Numbered from the stretch's first letter, positions 46,781 through 59,589 are shown. The stretch is 64,000 nt of DNA from Cricetomys ansorgei (GCA_026225945.1 JAMJFZ010003208.1:62001-126000), one strand, 5' to 3'. The notes: generated by a model not told the origin, from the letters alone. A program made the numbers and translations.

Positions 46781-47640
46781 TAGAACTCATTAATTGCAAA
46801 TTGCAGTAGCATTAATATTACTTAAATGTGGTAACTCATATATGTATTATAACCCTAATGACGAACCTGAGTTATAATTTTTGATCCCCAATTTCTTTCC
46901 AAGTTTTCACACCACATTTTATCTTGGATCCTTCATGTGGTATCACAAGTTATACCTGACTTTCTTTTTCTGTAATCATATTTTTCCTCAAGAAATAATC
47001 TGATAAACCTATTCACACTGTGTTATAAATTGTTAATCTGAGAATTTTCTGCTTTATTTCACTCTTGTCCTGAATAATAGATTTTTCCCTGAATAAAAAT
47101 CTCAGTAAATGTAATTACTTACAACACTGAAGAAATGAAAGAAGCAGGTATTCTTAACCCCATCACTGCCCTCAATGGAATAGCCAGACCCTGTATAGTA
47201 ATACACTGAGATCCCATCAAAATGTAGACACATAAATACTTCTTTGCAATCTAAAAGCAACTACAACCCCTGTATGTAATACAGAAGAAAGTGCAGAAGT
47301 AATAAACATTGCAGAGAGGATCTCTACAAAATTAAAAATGAAATCCAAGGATCTGTAAGTCTTCTAAAGAACAGAGTAAATCACATAGGTTAAAAAGACT
47401 TATTAAGACTTTAAATGGTGTCTTATTTTAATATACTAGAAAATGTTTAAACTGTTTTGTAAACTAGAAGTTCCTGAACTCTCCTTTTAATTTTCTCAAT
47501 TTTGTTCCTTTCTGTTTCTAACTAAAGTCACAATGCTAAATGGCACAGTTGCGTACTGCATACTGTTCTGCACAAAGTGCAAACATCACAGATCACCTGA
47601 CTACATTTTTGTGATCTCCCTACTCTTTCCCTCGGTATCT
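46781..47640. other. intergenic, nothing recognised
   Basis: No feature recognised. Confidence 0.5.
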
Positions 47641-47649
47641 CCTTCATCT

Positions 47650-47795
47650 GAGGCCATGCTTTTAATCTTAACACTCAGAAGGTAGAAGCAAAGTGTTCTT
47701 TGGAAGTCCATAGCCAGTCTGGTCTACATAATGAATTCCACACCAGCCATGGCTATACAATAAGACTGTGTCTCCAAAAATAATAAAATTAAATA
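47650..47795 (+). repeat. B1 SINE (diverged)
   Basis: 'gaggccatgcttttaatctt', 'aacactcagaaggtagaag', 'ccagtctggtctacataatg' and 'agactgtgtctccaaaaata' follow the B1 order on the plus strand. Confidence 0.85.
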
Positions 47796-48102
47796 TTAAA
47801 AGGTTCTGAGAGCACTCCAGTGGAAAAAAAATCCCAAAACAGCTTTCATTCGAATGAAGAATCATTTGGAAAAAAAATACTGAATTTCCAGGACATCAGA
47901 TGTCCAGTACAACTTATTGAACCATCACTCAGGGAACAAAAGGCCATTCTTTGGCAAAGATGAAAAACTAGATGTATCCTTCAACTTAAATTCTAAAACT
48001 GTCATTACAAACTTTTCATAAATTTTTCTGGATATATCTATCATCACACTTCTTGATAATTGTGAAAATGGCAAACATTTTGAAATAAGGTGAAAGTATA
48101 AC

Positions 48103-48144
<42 letters not shown>

Positions 48145-48775
48145 TCTGTGTTTGGATTCAAGGGGGAGAAGATACAAATCTTGTCTCTAGCTACTGTGCC
48201 ATCCCATCTTATGCAAAATAGGATTTTATCTTAGACACACATCTTTCTACCCTGGAAACTTGAGGAAAACCATCTCATTTCCACATTAGATGTGTTTTCC
48301 CTCAAGTGGCACATGTCCATATTTCTGACTGCTTCTGCAAACCCTTGTTCTGCTTATATGACTCTCTTACCTTTAGTCTCTCTGTCCTATGTGGCATGCT
48401 TTGTATTATGGTCTGTAACCTGCACAAGCAAGGAGATGAGAAATTTTACATGTGGAAAGTTCTAAGATCTATCAGGAAATCTTCTCTCAGGACACAATGG
48501 AGGAGCGATATGTTGGGATAAAATGTGTGTGGGGTATGTGTGTTTATGTGTGTGGTATGTTTGTGTTTTATGGTGCTTGTAAGTTTGTGTGAGTGCATTG
48601 TCAGGATATTGGCTTATATATAGAAGGCTGAAGACATGAATTCAAGTAGAGTGTTTGTTTAGAAATCCAGTTTTTCTCAGAAATTATCTTTCCCTTCAAC
48701 TCATTTCTACCACAGGAGAGCGTTCTTCGATAGGCATATATATGGATATGCATTTCTATTTTCCCATTATTTTGT
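47796..48775. other. intergenic; (GT)n at 48104-48143
   Basis: A 20-unit GT array lies at 48104-48143. A looser GT-rich stretch runs 48525-48600. No gene. Confidence 0.6.
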
Positions 48776-48779
48776 TCCC

Positions 48780-49085
48780 CAAAGCTCATGTGTATATTTG
48801 AACCTCAACCAATGACACTATGCAGAGCTGGATTTTAGAAGACAGGGCCTAGTTTGGGGAGGAAGTCACTCGGATAGCCCAAAAAGGGTTTAATTGGCAC
48901 CTGGACCATTTGCCTTCTTACCCTTTGAAGTGGGCAGTCACAATTACTATTTCTAGCCACAGGGATCAGCCAAGACATAATCTCAAAGCCATGAATGACA
49001 GAAATCATAAACAAAAGTAAATCTTCCCTCCTTTAAAGTTTATCATCTTAAACATTTTGTCACAGCAACGGGAAGCTAAGACAAC
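48780..49085 (+). mobile_element. MaLR LTR (old MT/MLT-type)
   Basis: 'atatttgaacctcaaccaat', 'aagacagggcctagtttggg', 'gaggaagtcactcgg', 'aaacaaaagtaaatcttccc' and the end 'tgtcacagcaacgggaagct' match the MaLR LTR order, including a terminal 'cagcaacrg..aagct' motif. Strongly diverged. Confidence 0.65.
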
Positions 49086-50310
49086 GTATCAGTGTATGTC
49101 TGTCTCCAAAATATAATGCTAAGTAACAGGAACTATTTTAGACATTGCCATATGATTCCACTTCATTAAATTTCAAAAAATGCACATCTTAACTACATCA
49201 ACTAGCAATGCCTTGAAGAATAATCAGAAATCGGACTTTAAAAAAAAATCTTAAGAATGGATGAACAAAGACAAGTGGGATCAAACTGGAGATGAGAGCA
49301 AAGGGGAGACGAGGCACCCAACCCAGCTGGCAATGTGGCATTTTAGCATGAGTGACAGTCACAGGAGTGTTGGGCTCATAATAAATGTGCACTATGTGCA
49401 TAATCTTATAAAATTTTATCCATACACTTTTCATACCAATATATAAATCAAATTACAAAAAAGTACATTTAGTATAGATTTTGTGTCCTGGTTCATGCAC
49501 TAATAGGATTTATATTTAACTGCCCACTCCAAGTAAATAAAAAACCATACCAAATGCACACAAGCAGGTGCTTTCAGATCTGCAAAACATACAGACAACT
49601 GAAATTTCTGAAAGAGGAGAATTTAGGAGCTGAACACTTTGTTTCAAGGTATTTTCTGATTTGTGGTAGACGTGGGTCTTACCTAGAAAGCAGGCAGACA
49701 GCATGATCATTTAAGTAAAAAAAAAAAAAATCTGATCCAATATCTGAAATCAGTGAGTTTAGCTCAATTGTAGGATATAACACTTATATAAAAAACATCC
49801 ATTATCTTTCCATATGTTAAAATTACCATTTAAAATATCAAGCCAGGAAATATCTAATGGTAAACCTAAGATAACGTGCTAGATCTGAGCACTGAAGTTA
49901 CATGCATTTTTGAGAGTAAAGGACATATGTGGTATCAAGGAGTCAGACATGGTATTTATAAAATGTCAATTCTCCCGTAATTAATCTATATATTCAATGC
50001 GTTGCTAACGAAAACCTGAGCATATCTGTTTGTATAACTTAGAAAGTTGATTGAAAAATAATATGGAAGTGCAAAGAATGTTGAACACCAGAAGTTATTG
50101 TTAAAAAATAAAAAGGACATTTAAAAAGTAACAACACAGGGTGGGTGGGATCAGGCCTAATGATGAATATGGGTGCTAAATACATGCAAAGGAGCCCTGT
50201 CCTTCTCTAGTCATCTGTAGAGCATCAGCAAAGATGGTCTCGGTGGGGACCATTATCATATATAAAGCCTACAAGTCAAAAATTGCATTTCATTTCAATT
50301 TTATTTATTA
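49086..50310. other. intergenic, nothing recognised
   Basis: An A-run lies at 49716-49729. No gene or named repeat. Confidence 0.5.
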
Positions 50311-50505
50311 TTACTATTATTGTTGTATGTATGATACATGTGAAAGTGGGCACATGTCATGATGCACATAGGGAGGACAGAAAACAATTTTGGAAGTTCT
50401 CTCCACCTGTATGTAGGTGCTAGGGGTCCAACCTGGGTCTCTAAGGTTGTGCTGCGAGCACATCACCTACCAAGCCCTATCACCTGCCTGAGTGCAGAAT
50501 TCTTA
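50310..50505 (-). repeat. B3-like SINE
   Basis: 'gatacatgtgaaagtgggca', 'tctctccacctgtatgtagg', 'ggtccaacctgggtctctaa' and 'cacctaccaagccctatcac' read as the complement of an old B3 element. Confidence 0.65.
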
Positions 50506-50800
50506 GTGACACTGGAAGCTCTGGGTTGTTACATAGATTCTCGCCACATTGTGAAGGAGAGCCTCAAAATTGGATAATTCTTATCTATTACTAAGAAGAT
50601 CAAACTCATTCAATGCCATCATCAAGATCTTCTTTAAAGAAAACCCATACTGCATCTCTCATGAGAATCGAATTCCCAAACTGTGTGAATCTCATGAAGT
50701 GATACTGAAGTATGTTAAGTAGATGTTAAGTAGAACTAAGCTGCACATAAGTATTAAAACAGGCTTTCAAGAGGATGTGATGGGTTATGTAGATCAAGTA
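50506..50800. other. intergenic spacer
   Basis: Nothing recognised. Confidence 0.5.
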
Positions 50801-50804
50801 TGTC

Positions 50805-51395
50805 TTTATTTTTTAGAACTTATTTTTTCTTCTCTTGTATAATACATCCAGGCCCCCGTCCTCCCCTCTCCCTCCACCCCTCTTATCATCCCTCTTCTCA
50901 CTCTTACTGACCAATTTTACTGCGCTAATCCTACCAATTCAAGAACATGGGAGATCTTTCCATCTTCGAAGATCTTCAATTTTTTTTCTTCAAAGATTTT
51001 AAGTTTTTGTCATACAAGTCTTTTGCTTGGTTGGTTAGAGTTACCCCAAGATATTTTGTTATTTGTGGCTATTGTGAAAGGTGTTGTTTCCCTGATTTCT
51101 TTCTGAGTTCATTTGTCATTTATATATAGGAGGGCTACTCATTTTTTTAGTTGATCTTATGGCCATCCACTTCACTGAAGCTGTTTATCAGCTATAGGAG
51201 TTACTGATAGAATTTTTGGGATTGCTTATATCATATCATCTGCAAATAAGGATATTTGACCTCTTGGTTTCCAATTTGTATCCCCTTGGTCTCCTTCTGT
51301 TCTCCTATTGCTCTAGCTAGAACTTCAAGCACTACGTTGAATAGTCATGGAGAGACTTCTGTTCCTTGTGGCCTCTGGTGTAGCAGTATGCTACA
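50805..51395 (-). repeat. L1 fragment, 3'-UTR end plus ORF2 piece
   Basis: 50805-50900 resembles the L1 3'-UTR terminus in antisense ('ttctcttgtataatacatcc', then C-rich). 50970-51395 is antisense L1 ORF2 ('ccaagatattttgttatttg', 'ccaatttgtatccccttggt', 'ttgctctagctagaacttca'). The sequence between them in an intact L1 is missing, so the copy is internally deleted or two insertions abut. Confidence 0.75.
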
Positions 51396-51399
51396 ATCT

Positions 51400-52165
51400 T
51401 TTACCCTCAATTTAGGGAAGGAGAAAGGAAAAATAGAAACCTTCACCGCTATTGTTACAAGTAGCCTTAATACAGAAAGAAAGAAACGTAGAAATCTTCA
51501 CAGCCTCTTTTTTAGGCTGTCCTAAGCTCGAATCTCTCCAACCTTTGTTCTCTTAGGAATTATCTCACTAACTGGCGGCAGCAACCCAACCAACAAACCA
51601 CCAACCTATACCCACCCTGACTCTCAGGGCTTCAGAACTTTTATGCCCTAACCCAAAAGTTCCCATAAGCCCATGCGGCACACAATCCCAAAGACAAGCT
51701 ATAGTGCCAGAATGACTACACCCAACCAAATTATAGCCACCTTTATCAAGCATTCCAATCCCAACTCATAAAAAACTATACCACAGCTGGGGTGGGAACA
51801 CAAACCTCTAGTTAAACCAAAAAGCTTTTCTTAACGTAAAAATTCCAAATGTTCCTCTACACTCTGGTCCATCAAGAAGTCTCTGCCTGAGTTGAGGGCT
51901 GGGACTTGGCAACTGTTCTTCTGGCTGGCTGACTTGACCTGCACTGGTTCTTCAGATTGCATGGATGTAATGGCACTGGGGGCTATCTGCAGGTGTTGGG
52001 GACTGGGTTGGCAGAGCTTGAGAAGAGGAGGAAGGGGCTACAGAGGAGTTGTGGAAACAGAACCAAACTTCCTGCAGGTGGGATTCCTACCTGGTTTTTC
52101 CATTGGCTTGGGCTGTGAAAATATGTCTTCATCTAATTGGACACGCAATGTTAGAAAATGAGTGC
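51400..52165 (-). mobile_element. LTR-like element, family not assigned
   Basis: Read on the minus strand there is a TATA-like 'gggcataaaagtt' near 51648 with pyrimidine-poor flanks, and the block is less AT-rich than its neighbours. It abuts the L1 fragment. I cannot name the family and see no internal retroviral coding sequence. Confidence 0.35.
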
Positions 52166-53530
52166 TGCTATGGTTTAATCATCAGAAATGTTAATTTGAG
52201 GGGCTTCCAGTCTTCCAATCTGTTCCAAAGAGAGGGATATTACCCATCTAAAGGTGGTGGTGTTTCTTTTAGCACAGTGCAGGCTTTGGCTGCCTCTTTA
52301 TTTTCATGAGAATGCTTTCCATGCTCACTAAGACATGCAGTAATTCCAGAAGGAAACATATTCTCTTTCTTTTATTTCATTAATTCAAGTGAAAACAAAC
52401 AAACAAAAGCTTTTCCACAAAAGATGCAAACAAAGTTTAAACTTAAAGAAGACAGAAGTGTCATAGAAATCTCTGAGCAAGAAAACATGAGGTAATATCC
52501 ATTCCTGGATAGAAACTTACAAGTCTGCAAAGCCCTGGAGAGGAAGAGTTTAATTAGAAAGATGTGTCTCCAGAAGGAATCATGATTTGAATATCCCTGG
52601 AGCACAGAAAAGTTAAAGATTCATCAAACAGACTGGGAGCCTCTACAGAGAATTGCCCCCTAAGGCATGAAAGCTCCTATTTTCCAGGTTAGAAATCAGC
52701 AAAGAAATCGAGGTCAGATGTTGATCATTCCCTGTAGAAGTCTTGAAGCTAGACTTTGATGGTTACTCATTACATTTTGGCAAAATAAAAAGGTTAAAAG
52801 AATGATGGCCCATCAAAGCAGAACCAGCTTACACAAATGCATTTGGCTAAAATTCCCAATATTTATAATAATGTTGAAATAGTCTTGCCTATAAAGAATC
52901 TAAAGGGCAAATCATTACCATATCTCCTGAGATATCAAGCTAATCCTATGCTCTATTACAAAAGCATCTTATTTTCATATTTTTCCACTTTTTAACCATG
53001 CAGGGGAATAACTGCTACTTCTCACCAAAGCTATGAAGTTTCTTTAAACCTTAATGTCTGTCTTGTGATCCAAAACAGAGGTCCACAACTGGTAAGTAGC
53101 CAAAATGTGTCTAAACTCAGCATGTCATTCCCAGCTGGAAAATTTGGAAAGTCTACAATGTATTTAAGGTAGGAACACCTGGATTTTTCAGTCCCCTTTA
53201 AAGTCAGCTTACATTTCCTTAGTCGTGACTTAGCTAACACTGTGTGATTTAATGAAAGTCTATTATATCATGCATCAATCAATTAAGTACTTTATAAAAT
53301 AGTGTTACTCCTCTAAGCATCCTACCCAGCTCCAGCTGACTTCCACACAGGAAACTGCTGTTTCTGCTAGAGAGGCAAAGGTGAAAAGTGCAGAAATTGG
53401 GAACGTGCCGCTTTCTTTTCTGACTAGGTCTAGATTTCTGGCCAGATTTCCATTGAGTTTCCATGACTTTTCACTACTGCTTAAATTTAAGTATATTGTT
53501 TACGAGACAGCCTTCAGTAATTAGGCTGCT
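52166..53530. other. intergenic, nothing recognised
   Basis: No gene or named repeat. Confidence 0.5.
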
Positions 53531-53534
53531 GCAT

Positions 53535-53845
53535 GGTCTCACCAAGGAAGACAAGGAAACATTCTCATACTTGAAAGCCTTGCTAAACCTCAGCAGAAGG
53601 GACCACAGACATGGTAAACACCAACCTGGAGAGTGGAACCCCGAGAGTCTCCGCTCAGGTGTTTTCACTGATTCAGAACACCTCAGGGGCAGATCATGAG
53701 CAATCAAACATCCCCCACAGAAACCCAACACCTGCAGACAATACAAAATGCCAAGGCCTATGCATTCCTTTTTCCAACAGTGCAAAAAAAAAAAAAAGTT
53801 ATTTTACACGCAACTAAAAATCAACTTCCACAATAACAGCCAGTC
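53535..53845. repeat. unnamed rodent interspersed repeat, short copy
   Basis: Matches 1195-1520 in order ('accaaggaagacaagg', 'aacctcagcagaaggga', 'gctcaggtgttttcactgat', 'caatcaaacatcccccacag', 'caacacctgcagacaataca'), with an A-run (53786-53799) where the other copy has a different short insert. Same family, different truncation. Confidence 0.75.
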
Positions 53846-54388
53846 TGCTCTTTGAAGAAAAGAAACATTAAGTCTTGTCTCTGAAATAATAGGTATCCAA
53901 CAAACAAATAAAAATTATTTCATACTGTGTACACAGTTTGTATGTTTATATTTCACAGCAAAATGTATGATTATATTTAAGTCAGGCCTGATACTAAAAG
54001 ATGAGACAGTGTTTAGATCTCTTTACAATACAAACACAATTTTTTTCATGAGCAACTCAAAATGCACAGAGGTCATTTAATCATGTTTCAGCAAAATAAA
54101 CAACACCTTAAAGTCCTAGACAGATAAGAAGGGATGAAATAAATATATTCTGACCGTTGCTGTAGTTGTTTCCAAATCTAGTATATGAGCAGGAAGGCAG
54201 GACACAGGAAGAAAGGCAAGCTCTCTGCACTACAAGGAAATTGCAAACACATGCCCTCCTTGTATCTGCTCTGACCAGAAAATATCCACTGTCCTGGATA
54301 AAGGTTGCTGTGAAATTTTTGTTTAAATTAAATTATTTAATGATCAAAGGAAAAAGATGAATAAGTGAAGGAGCGTGGGGAGGGGGAG

Positions 54389-54432
<44 letters not shown>

Positions 54433-54731
54433 ATGTTAAAGGAAAAGAGAAAAGGTTTGAATGAAGGTTTGTGCTGGGAAATGTTTATCAGCATCGCTTG
54501 AGCATATTTTTTTTAATTCTAAAAAACAAGAATACTAAAATTACTACTCTTATTAAAAGTTTACCATTTCACATGAATATAATATTCTTTTCTGATGGCT
54601 ACCAGAGGTACAGCTGGACTACGAAAGCAATCATTCTTTTGAACTGGGATGTTTATATGAAATATATTAAACAATTTATATTTTGTGTTCTCCATCAATG
54701 AAAATTCAATGGCCGTATTTCATATGAAGAA
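53846..54731. other. 5' side of copy F; (GT)n at 54390-54430
   Basis: A GT array lies at 54390-54430. A possible splice acceptor ('ttctgatggctaccag') ends near 54604, but it is not as convincing as in the OR10D copies. No upstream exon identified. Confidence 0.5.
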
Positions 54732-55667
54732 ATGTTAAACATGAGCATAGTGACCACATTCTTCCTCTCAGGAATTCCCCATGCACCAGCCCTGGACACC
54801 ATGCTCTTTGGAATCTTCCTGGTGATTTACATTCTCACCGTCCTGGGAAACCTTCTCATCCTGGTGGTGATCAGGGTGGATTCCCACCTCCACACACCCA
54901 TGTACTACTTCCTCACCAACCTCTCCTTTATTGACATGTGGTTCTCCACAGTCACAGTGCCCAAAATGCTGATGACCTTGGTGTCCCCAGAGGGCGGGGC
55001 TATCTCCTTCCACAGCTGTGTGGCACAGCTCTACTCCTTCCACTTCCTGGGTAGCACCGAGTGTTTCCTCTACACGGTCATGTCCTACGATCGCTACCTG
55101 GCCATCAGTTACCCACTCAGGTACAGCAGTATGATGAGCGGGAGGATGTGTGTCCTCCTGGCAGCTGGCACCTGGCTCATTGGTTCCCTGCACTCTGCTG
55201 TCCAGACTACACTGACCTTCCGTCTGCCCTACTGTGGACCGAACCAGATCCAGCATTACTTCTGTGATGTGCCTCCCATTCTCAGGCTGGCCTGTGCAGA
55301 TACCTCGGCCAATGAGATGGTCATCTTTGTAAACATTGGGGTAGTAGCTTCTGGATGCTTTCTGCTGATTGTGCTATCCTATGTGTCCATTGTCTGTTCC
55401 ATCCTGAGGATCCGCACTTCAGATGGCCGACACAGAGCTTTTCAAACTTGTGCTTCTCACTGCATTGTGGTCCTCTGTTTCTTTGGCCCTGGTGTCTTCA
55501 TCTATTTGAGGCCAGACTCCAGGGATGCTGTGGATGGAGTTGTGGCCGTTTTCTACACTGTGCTGACACCCTTACTCAACCCTGTAGTGTACACCCTGAG
55601 GAACAAGGAGGTGAAGAAAGCCCTACTGAAACTAAAATATAGGTCAGTGTTTACTCAGGGTAAATAA
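54732..55667 (+). CDS. olfactory receptor, OR10G type (copy F)
   Basis: Complete 311-residue class II odorant receptor, the only one on the plus strand. Landmarks: sequon N3-M-S, GN 39-40, 'HTPMYYFLTNLSFIDMWF' from 54, C96, 'MSYDRYLAISYPLRY' at 117-131, 'LPYCGPNQIQHYFCD' at 165-179, SY at 216-217, 'RAFQTCASHC' at 235-244 and 'LLNPVVYTLRN' at 281-291. These motifs are those of the OR10G4/7/8/9 group. The first ATG aligns with the family start. Oddities: residues 252 and 254 are Gly in 'FFGPGVFIYLR' where copy G has Val and Cys, and the C-terminal tail after residue 300 is unlike copy G. The frame is intact, but the two TM6 glycines could weaken folding; function is uncertain. From residue 94 to about 251 it is identical in protein to copy G. 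Confidence 0.93.
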   Translation: MLNMSIVTTFFLSGIPHAPALDTMLFGIFLVIYILTVLGNLLILVVIRVDSHLHTPMYYFLTNLSFIDMWFSTVTVPKMLMTLVSPEGGAISFHSCVAQLYSFHFLGSTECFLYTVMSYDRYLAISYPLRYSSMMSGRMCVLLAAGTWLIGSLHSAVQTTLTFRLPYCGPNQIQHYFCDVPPILRLACADTSANEMVIFVNIGVVASGCFLLIVLSYVSIVCSILRIRTSDGRHRAFQTCASHCIVVLCFFGPGVFIYLRPDSRDAVDGVVAVFYTVLTPLLNPVVYTLRNKEVKKALLKLKYRSVFTQGK

Positions 55668-57045
55668 ACAAGTAAATCTTAATGTGCTCAACATCTTCAA
55701 AATATTTGATTAAATTATTCTTTCAATGTGACCATGAGACTTTCAAAGATAACTTCAAATGTCTAACCCTGATTTCTAACGAAGGACTGATTTTTTTTCA
55801 TTCTTTGGTAAACACTTGTAAGAATCCCAAATTAAACATGCTATGTATGTGATAACTCAGCAGAAGTATAACATTGTTGCTCTGCTTTCATATGCTGATA
55901 AAATGATCAGAAAAACAACTTCATTTCACTATGTATAGAAACATTTTCTAGAATTGTAATCCAGTGTAATATTCTCACCATATGTTTTATTCAACTGAAG
56001 TAAGACCTTTAGGAATCTCCTTCTCTGTGTGCTTTAAATATTTCACAAAAAATTATAAATAATACAGTCAATTAAAAATCATTGAATGCTCATGAGGAAA
56101 TGGTCATACTAGAAATCACTCAGCAAAACAGTTTTATTCCCCAAACTGTCTTTATTCCCTTTTATGAGCTAAAACTGTGTAGACCATTACTTTTTTAATA
56201 CTCTGACAACCAAGGCTTTGACTGTAAACATGCATCTACTAATGTATCATAAAATTGCTTGTTTTCTATTGGTTACTTATAACAACTATCAGCTGTCCTT
56301 CTATGTAAATCCTGACATTTTGTCCAAATTTAAAATGTCCATTTCAGCAAACTTAAATTTTATTCTGTAAGAAAATAGGACGGACATAAAGTATAAAAAA
56401 AAATCCTTAGAGGGAAATAATCAAAAATGTTGATTGAGTTTATTCTCCAATTTATAAAAATTTAGAGATTCTCATCAAATTATGCTACTTCTACAAGCCA
56501 TATTTGTTTGACTTAAAGTATAAAATGTACTTTGGATACTTGCTAGGAGATAAGATCTGTACCATAAATTTCACAATCTGTTGTCCATATCCCTATATAG
56601 ATAGATAGATAGATAGATAGATATATGTATATATTGAAATGTGAATTATTTTTCCTAAAAATGCTTAATTCATATGTCACATGCACCCTCGTAATGCAAT
56701 ACATGTCACTCTTTCTAGCTGGTGAGGAAGATGGATCTGAAAAACCAATATTAAGTGTTCCCAAACTCCAGTGCATTGTAGAGATTTTTGAGGAAAAAGT
56801 ATCCTTCTGTGATGGTTTGCTACCACTTCCTTGAGCAAGCTGTGACGCTGGGCTGAGAAGAAAACCCTGCAAACTGTGGTAGCATGGCACACATCAATCA
56901 CGAAGGAGCGTCAAGGTGGACTGTTGGCAAGAGCCCATTCTATAAATCATCTCAATTTCCAAAGTCAAAAGCCAATGTGCAGAATGGACAAAATTACTTC
57001 ATGGCTGGGTTGACTTTGATTCTAATTCAAAATTTCTACCATCAC
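55668..57045. other. intergenic; (GATA)n at 56597-56624
   Basis: A short (gata)n array with a TA-rich end. The 115-residue minus frame at 56543-56890 has no recognisable domain. No gene. Confidence 0.55.
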
Positions 57046-57049
57046 TTTG

Positions 57050-57195
57050 CTTGGTTTGTTGTTGCTGTTTGTCTGTCTGTTTGTTTTGGGGATAACATTG
57101 CACTATGTGTCCCAGGTTGGCTTTGAACTTTCAGTTTTCCTGCCTTAGTCTATAAGTGCCAGAGTTACAGCTATGCCCCACCACAATTAGCCCAG
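57050..57195 (-). repeat. old B1-family SINE
   Basis: 'cactatgtgtcccaggttgg', 'ctttgaactttcagttttcc', 'tgccttagtctataagtgcc' and 'gttacagctatgccccacca' follow the complement of an early B1/proto-B1. Confidence 0.65.
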
Positions 57196-58945
57196 TGGTA
57201 ACTATTAATTAGTATATAACACTCACTTTGAAAATGCCTCCCCTAGTTCACTAGGAGGAGGATAAGGCATTCATTCATTTTATTTACATTTCCCACAGTG
57301 TGAAATTGTTAAGTCTCACTGGGAATTTTATAGTTAACCTCTTAAAACAGCCCAGCTAGAACTCCCCTTCTGGTTCACCTACAGGGACAAACAACCTTGG
57401 CCTTCTGACCAGTTAGATGCAGGCCCCTGTCAGCTAATACACCTAGTCAGGACATTGAGATTATTAAGAAATAAAGTGAAACGTAGAATGCTTTGGTTTA
57501 GGTCTCTAACGACCAATTTTTCTCTCATTAGAATTAAAAGAGTCAAATACAATGTGATTCAGCATACAAATCAAAAGCTCTGTGAATTTAAGGCACATTC
57601 ATGCTGTGTGAAAATTTCATTTAAAAGCCACACAGTTGGCATGTATGTGCAGATCATCACCTTCCCTGGGTGTGGATGACTAGGTGCATCGCCTTGCCTT
57701 TGCAGGATGCAGTGGGTTTACCATATCATCTCACACGTGCTTTGTAACATTCTAAAATTCCACCAATTCCCAAGGCTCCAGAATGTGGCTTAAAGTTCTG
57801 TATTTTCTATGTCTGAAATTTAGATGTCACCTAGTTAAAATAATTGAATAAATTATGGCATTGATTAATTACTGAGAAATTAAGGCTGAACTGATACACA
57901 AGTATCAGCACTGGGATCATTATATAAGTTACCCTGTCCTTTAAGAATTTGAATCCCTACGTGTTAGCCAGTTACTACTTATAATTTTAAATCTTTTTCA
58001 GTTGTTAATTAGCTAAGAACATACAGTTTCAGAAAAATCCATGAGATATGTCATAAGCATGCATTATCATATTTTAGAGATTCAGGATGGCCTGGAAATG
58101 ATATCCCCGCTCACAGGCCTCTGTGTACACTGTTACAGAATGATGCCCCAAGAAATGCTAATGTGAGAAAAATGCAAAGGAATAGATCAAAATATGATAT
58201 AAAGTGGACACAGATGATCTGAACTTCAACATTGCACATGTGGAGTGCAAACATCAACTGTGTTTTTTTTTAACTCTCTTCTAAAATTTTCCTTTGAAAA
58301 CAATACTGATAGCTCTCTAGCATATTAGTAAGGACATACATATTCACAAAATAAACTTATCTTGATAACGTAGATGACTCATTATTAATTTTTAAAATCA
58401 GTCATTTTGTTTTTCAGAGCTTGTATGCCTCTTGATGCCTTCCTATCTCCCTTGTCTCCTCATCTTTTATTTTATTTTCCCCTTATTTTATTTTCAATCA
58501 CATGAAGATGTCAAATGTGAAAAGGCTTTTAGCCACACATGAATTTCATGTTATTTTTTCTTGAGGAAGTAATGATAAGAGAAAAAAACAAATCACTATG
58601 AATACAAGTCATATACACATGCAAAAATCATACTCACATATATAGGCATAACTGTCCAAAAATATGTGCTTTCTTAAGTCAGTGATTATTGTTGTTCACT
58701 GATATTACCCTGATATAAAAAAAAAAGAAGTAATCTTTAAGTTGTCTAAAAACACCACAGCTATCATCAGCTTTGGTACCAGATAGTGTAGGATCAAAGC
58801 TTGACCATAATGTCCATTTAGAGGACACCACTTATCAGAATTCTTGCTAAAGGTTAAACTGAGATAATCCAGGTAAAGCATATAATATATCACAATTTCA
58901 AGAATGTCTATAGTTTTCTTTCTTAAAATGTTAATTTTGAATATG
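57196..58945. other. intergenic, nothing recognised
   Basis: AT-rich; no gene or named repeat. Confidence 0.5.
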
Positions 58946-58949
58946 TTAA

Positions 58950-59485
58950 TGTTGCATAAATTTTACTAATAGTTAAATTTGTTGCAAAGTTAATAAAAAT
59001 CTCTGTATATCATAAACCAAAATAGTTATTTGACAGAAAAAATGGCTGAATTGTATATAATGTTGTTATTTACTAAGGCAACTCATCAGTAAAAAAATTA
59101 TATTTCTGCCTCCTTAAAAATACTGTTCTACTGTCAAGAAAAGTGCAGGCAAGTGTGACTCCAACCAGCAAAACAGCTTGTGCACAGCAAAAGAAACACT
59201 CCACTAAATGAAGCAATAACCATGGACTGAAAGAAGTATTTACAAGCCATGAATTTGATACACAGTTAATATCCAAAATAGATCATTCAAAACACTTCAA
59301 AACATGCATATGTATGTGAGTACATAAGGAGTGAATTTCCAAAAATGGGTCAAAGCATTTGAATATTTTTTAAATAATTTGTTTGAGTTGCAAAGAGGTA
59401 TGCCTTCAACATCACTAATCATCAAGGGAATGCAAATTAAACCATAAACATGAAATAGTGAATTACTACCAAAAGTCAAAACTCA
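58950..59485 (+). repeat. L1 ORF2 fragment
   Basis: 'tcaacatcactaatcatcaa', 'gggaatgcaaattaaacc' and the preceding 'gaatttgatacacagttaat' follow L1 ORF2 on the plus strand. Many stops; an old copy. Confidence 0.7.
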
Positions 59486-59589
59486 AGCCCATTACATGGA
59501 GATGCCTACAAGGATGGACTCTGTCCAGTCTACTTAGTCATGCACCAACAATTTAGACTATTTTATCATGAATTATTTCCCTATTTTTA

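Noticed and set aside
54768..55256. 162-residue minus-strand frame opposite OR copy F, and similar 78-80-residue frames opposite the other ORs
   Set aside because: Shadow frames opposite conserved OR codons; they recur in paralogues only because the OR sequence is conserved.
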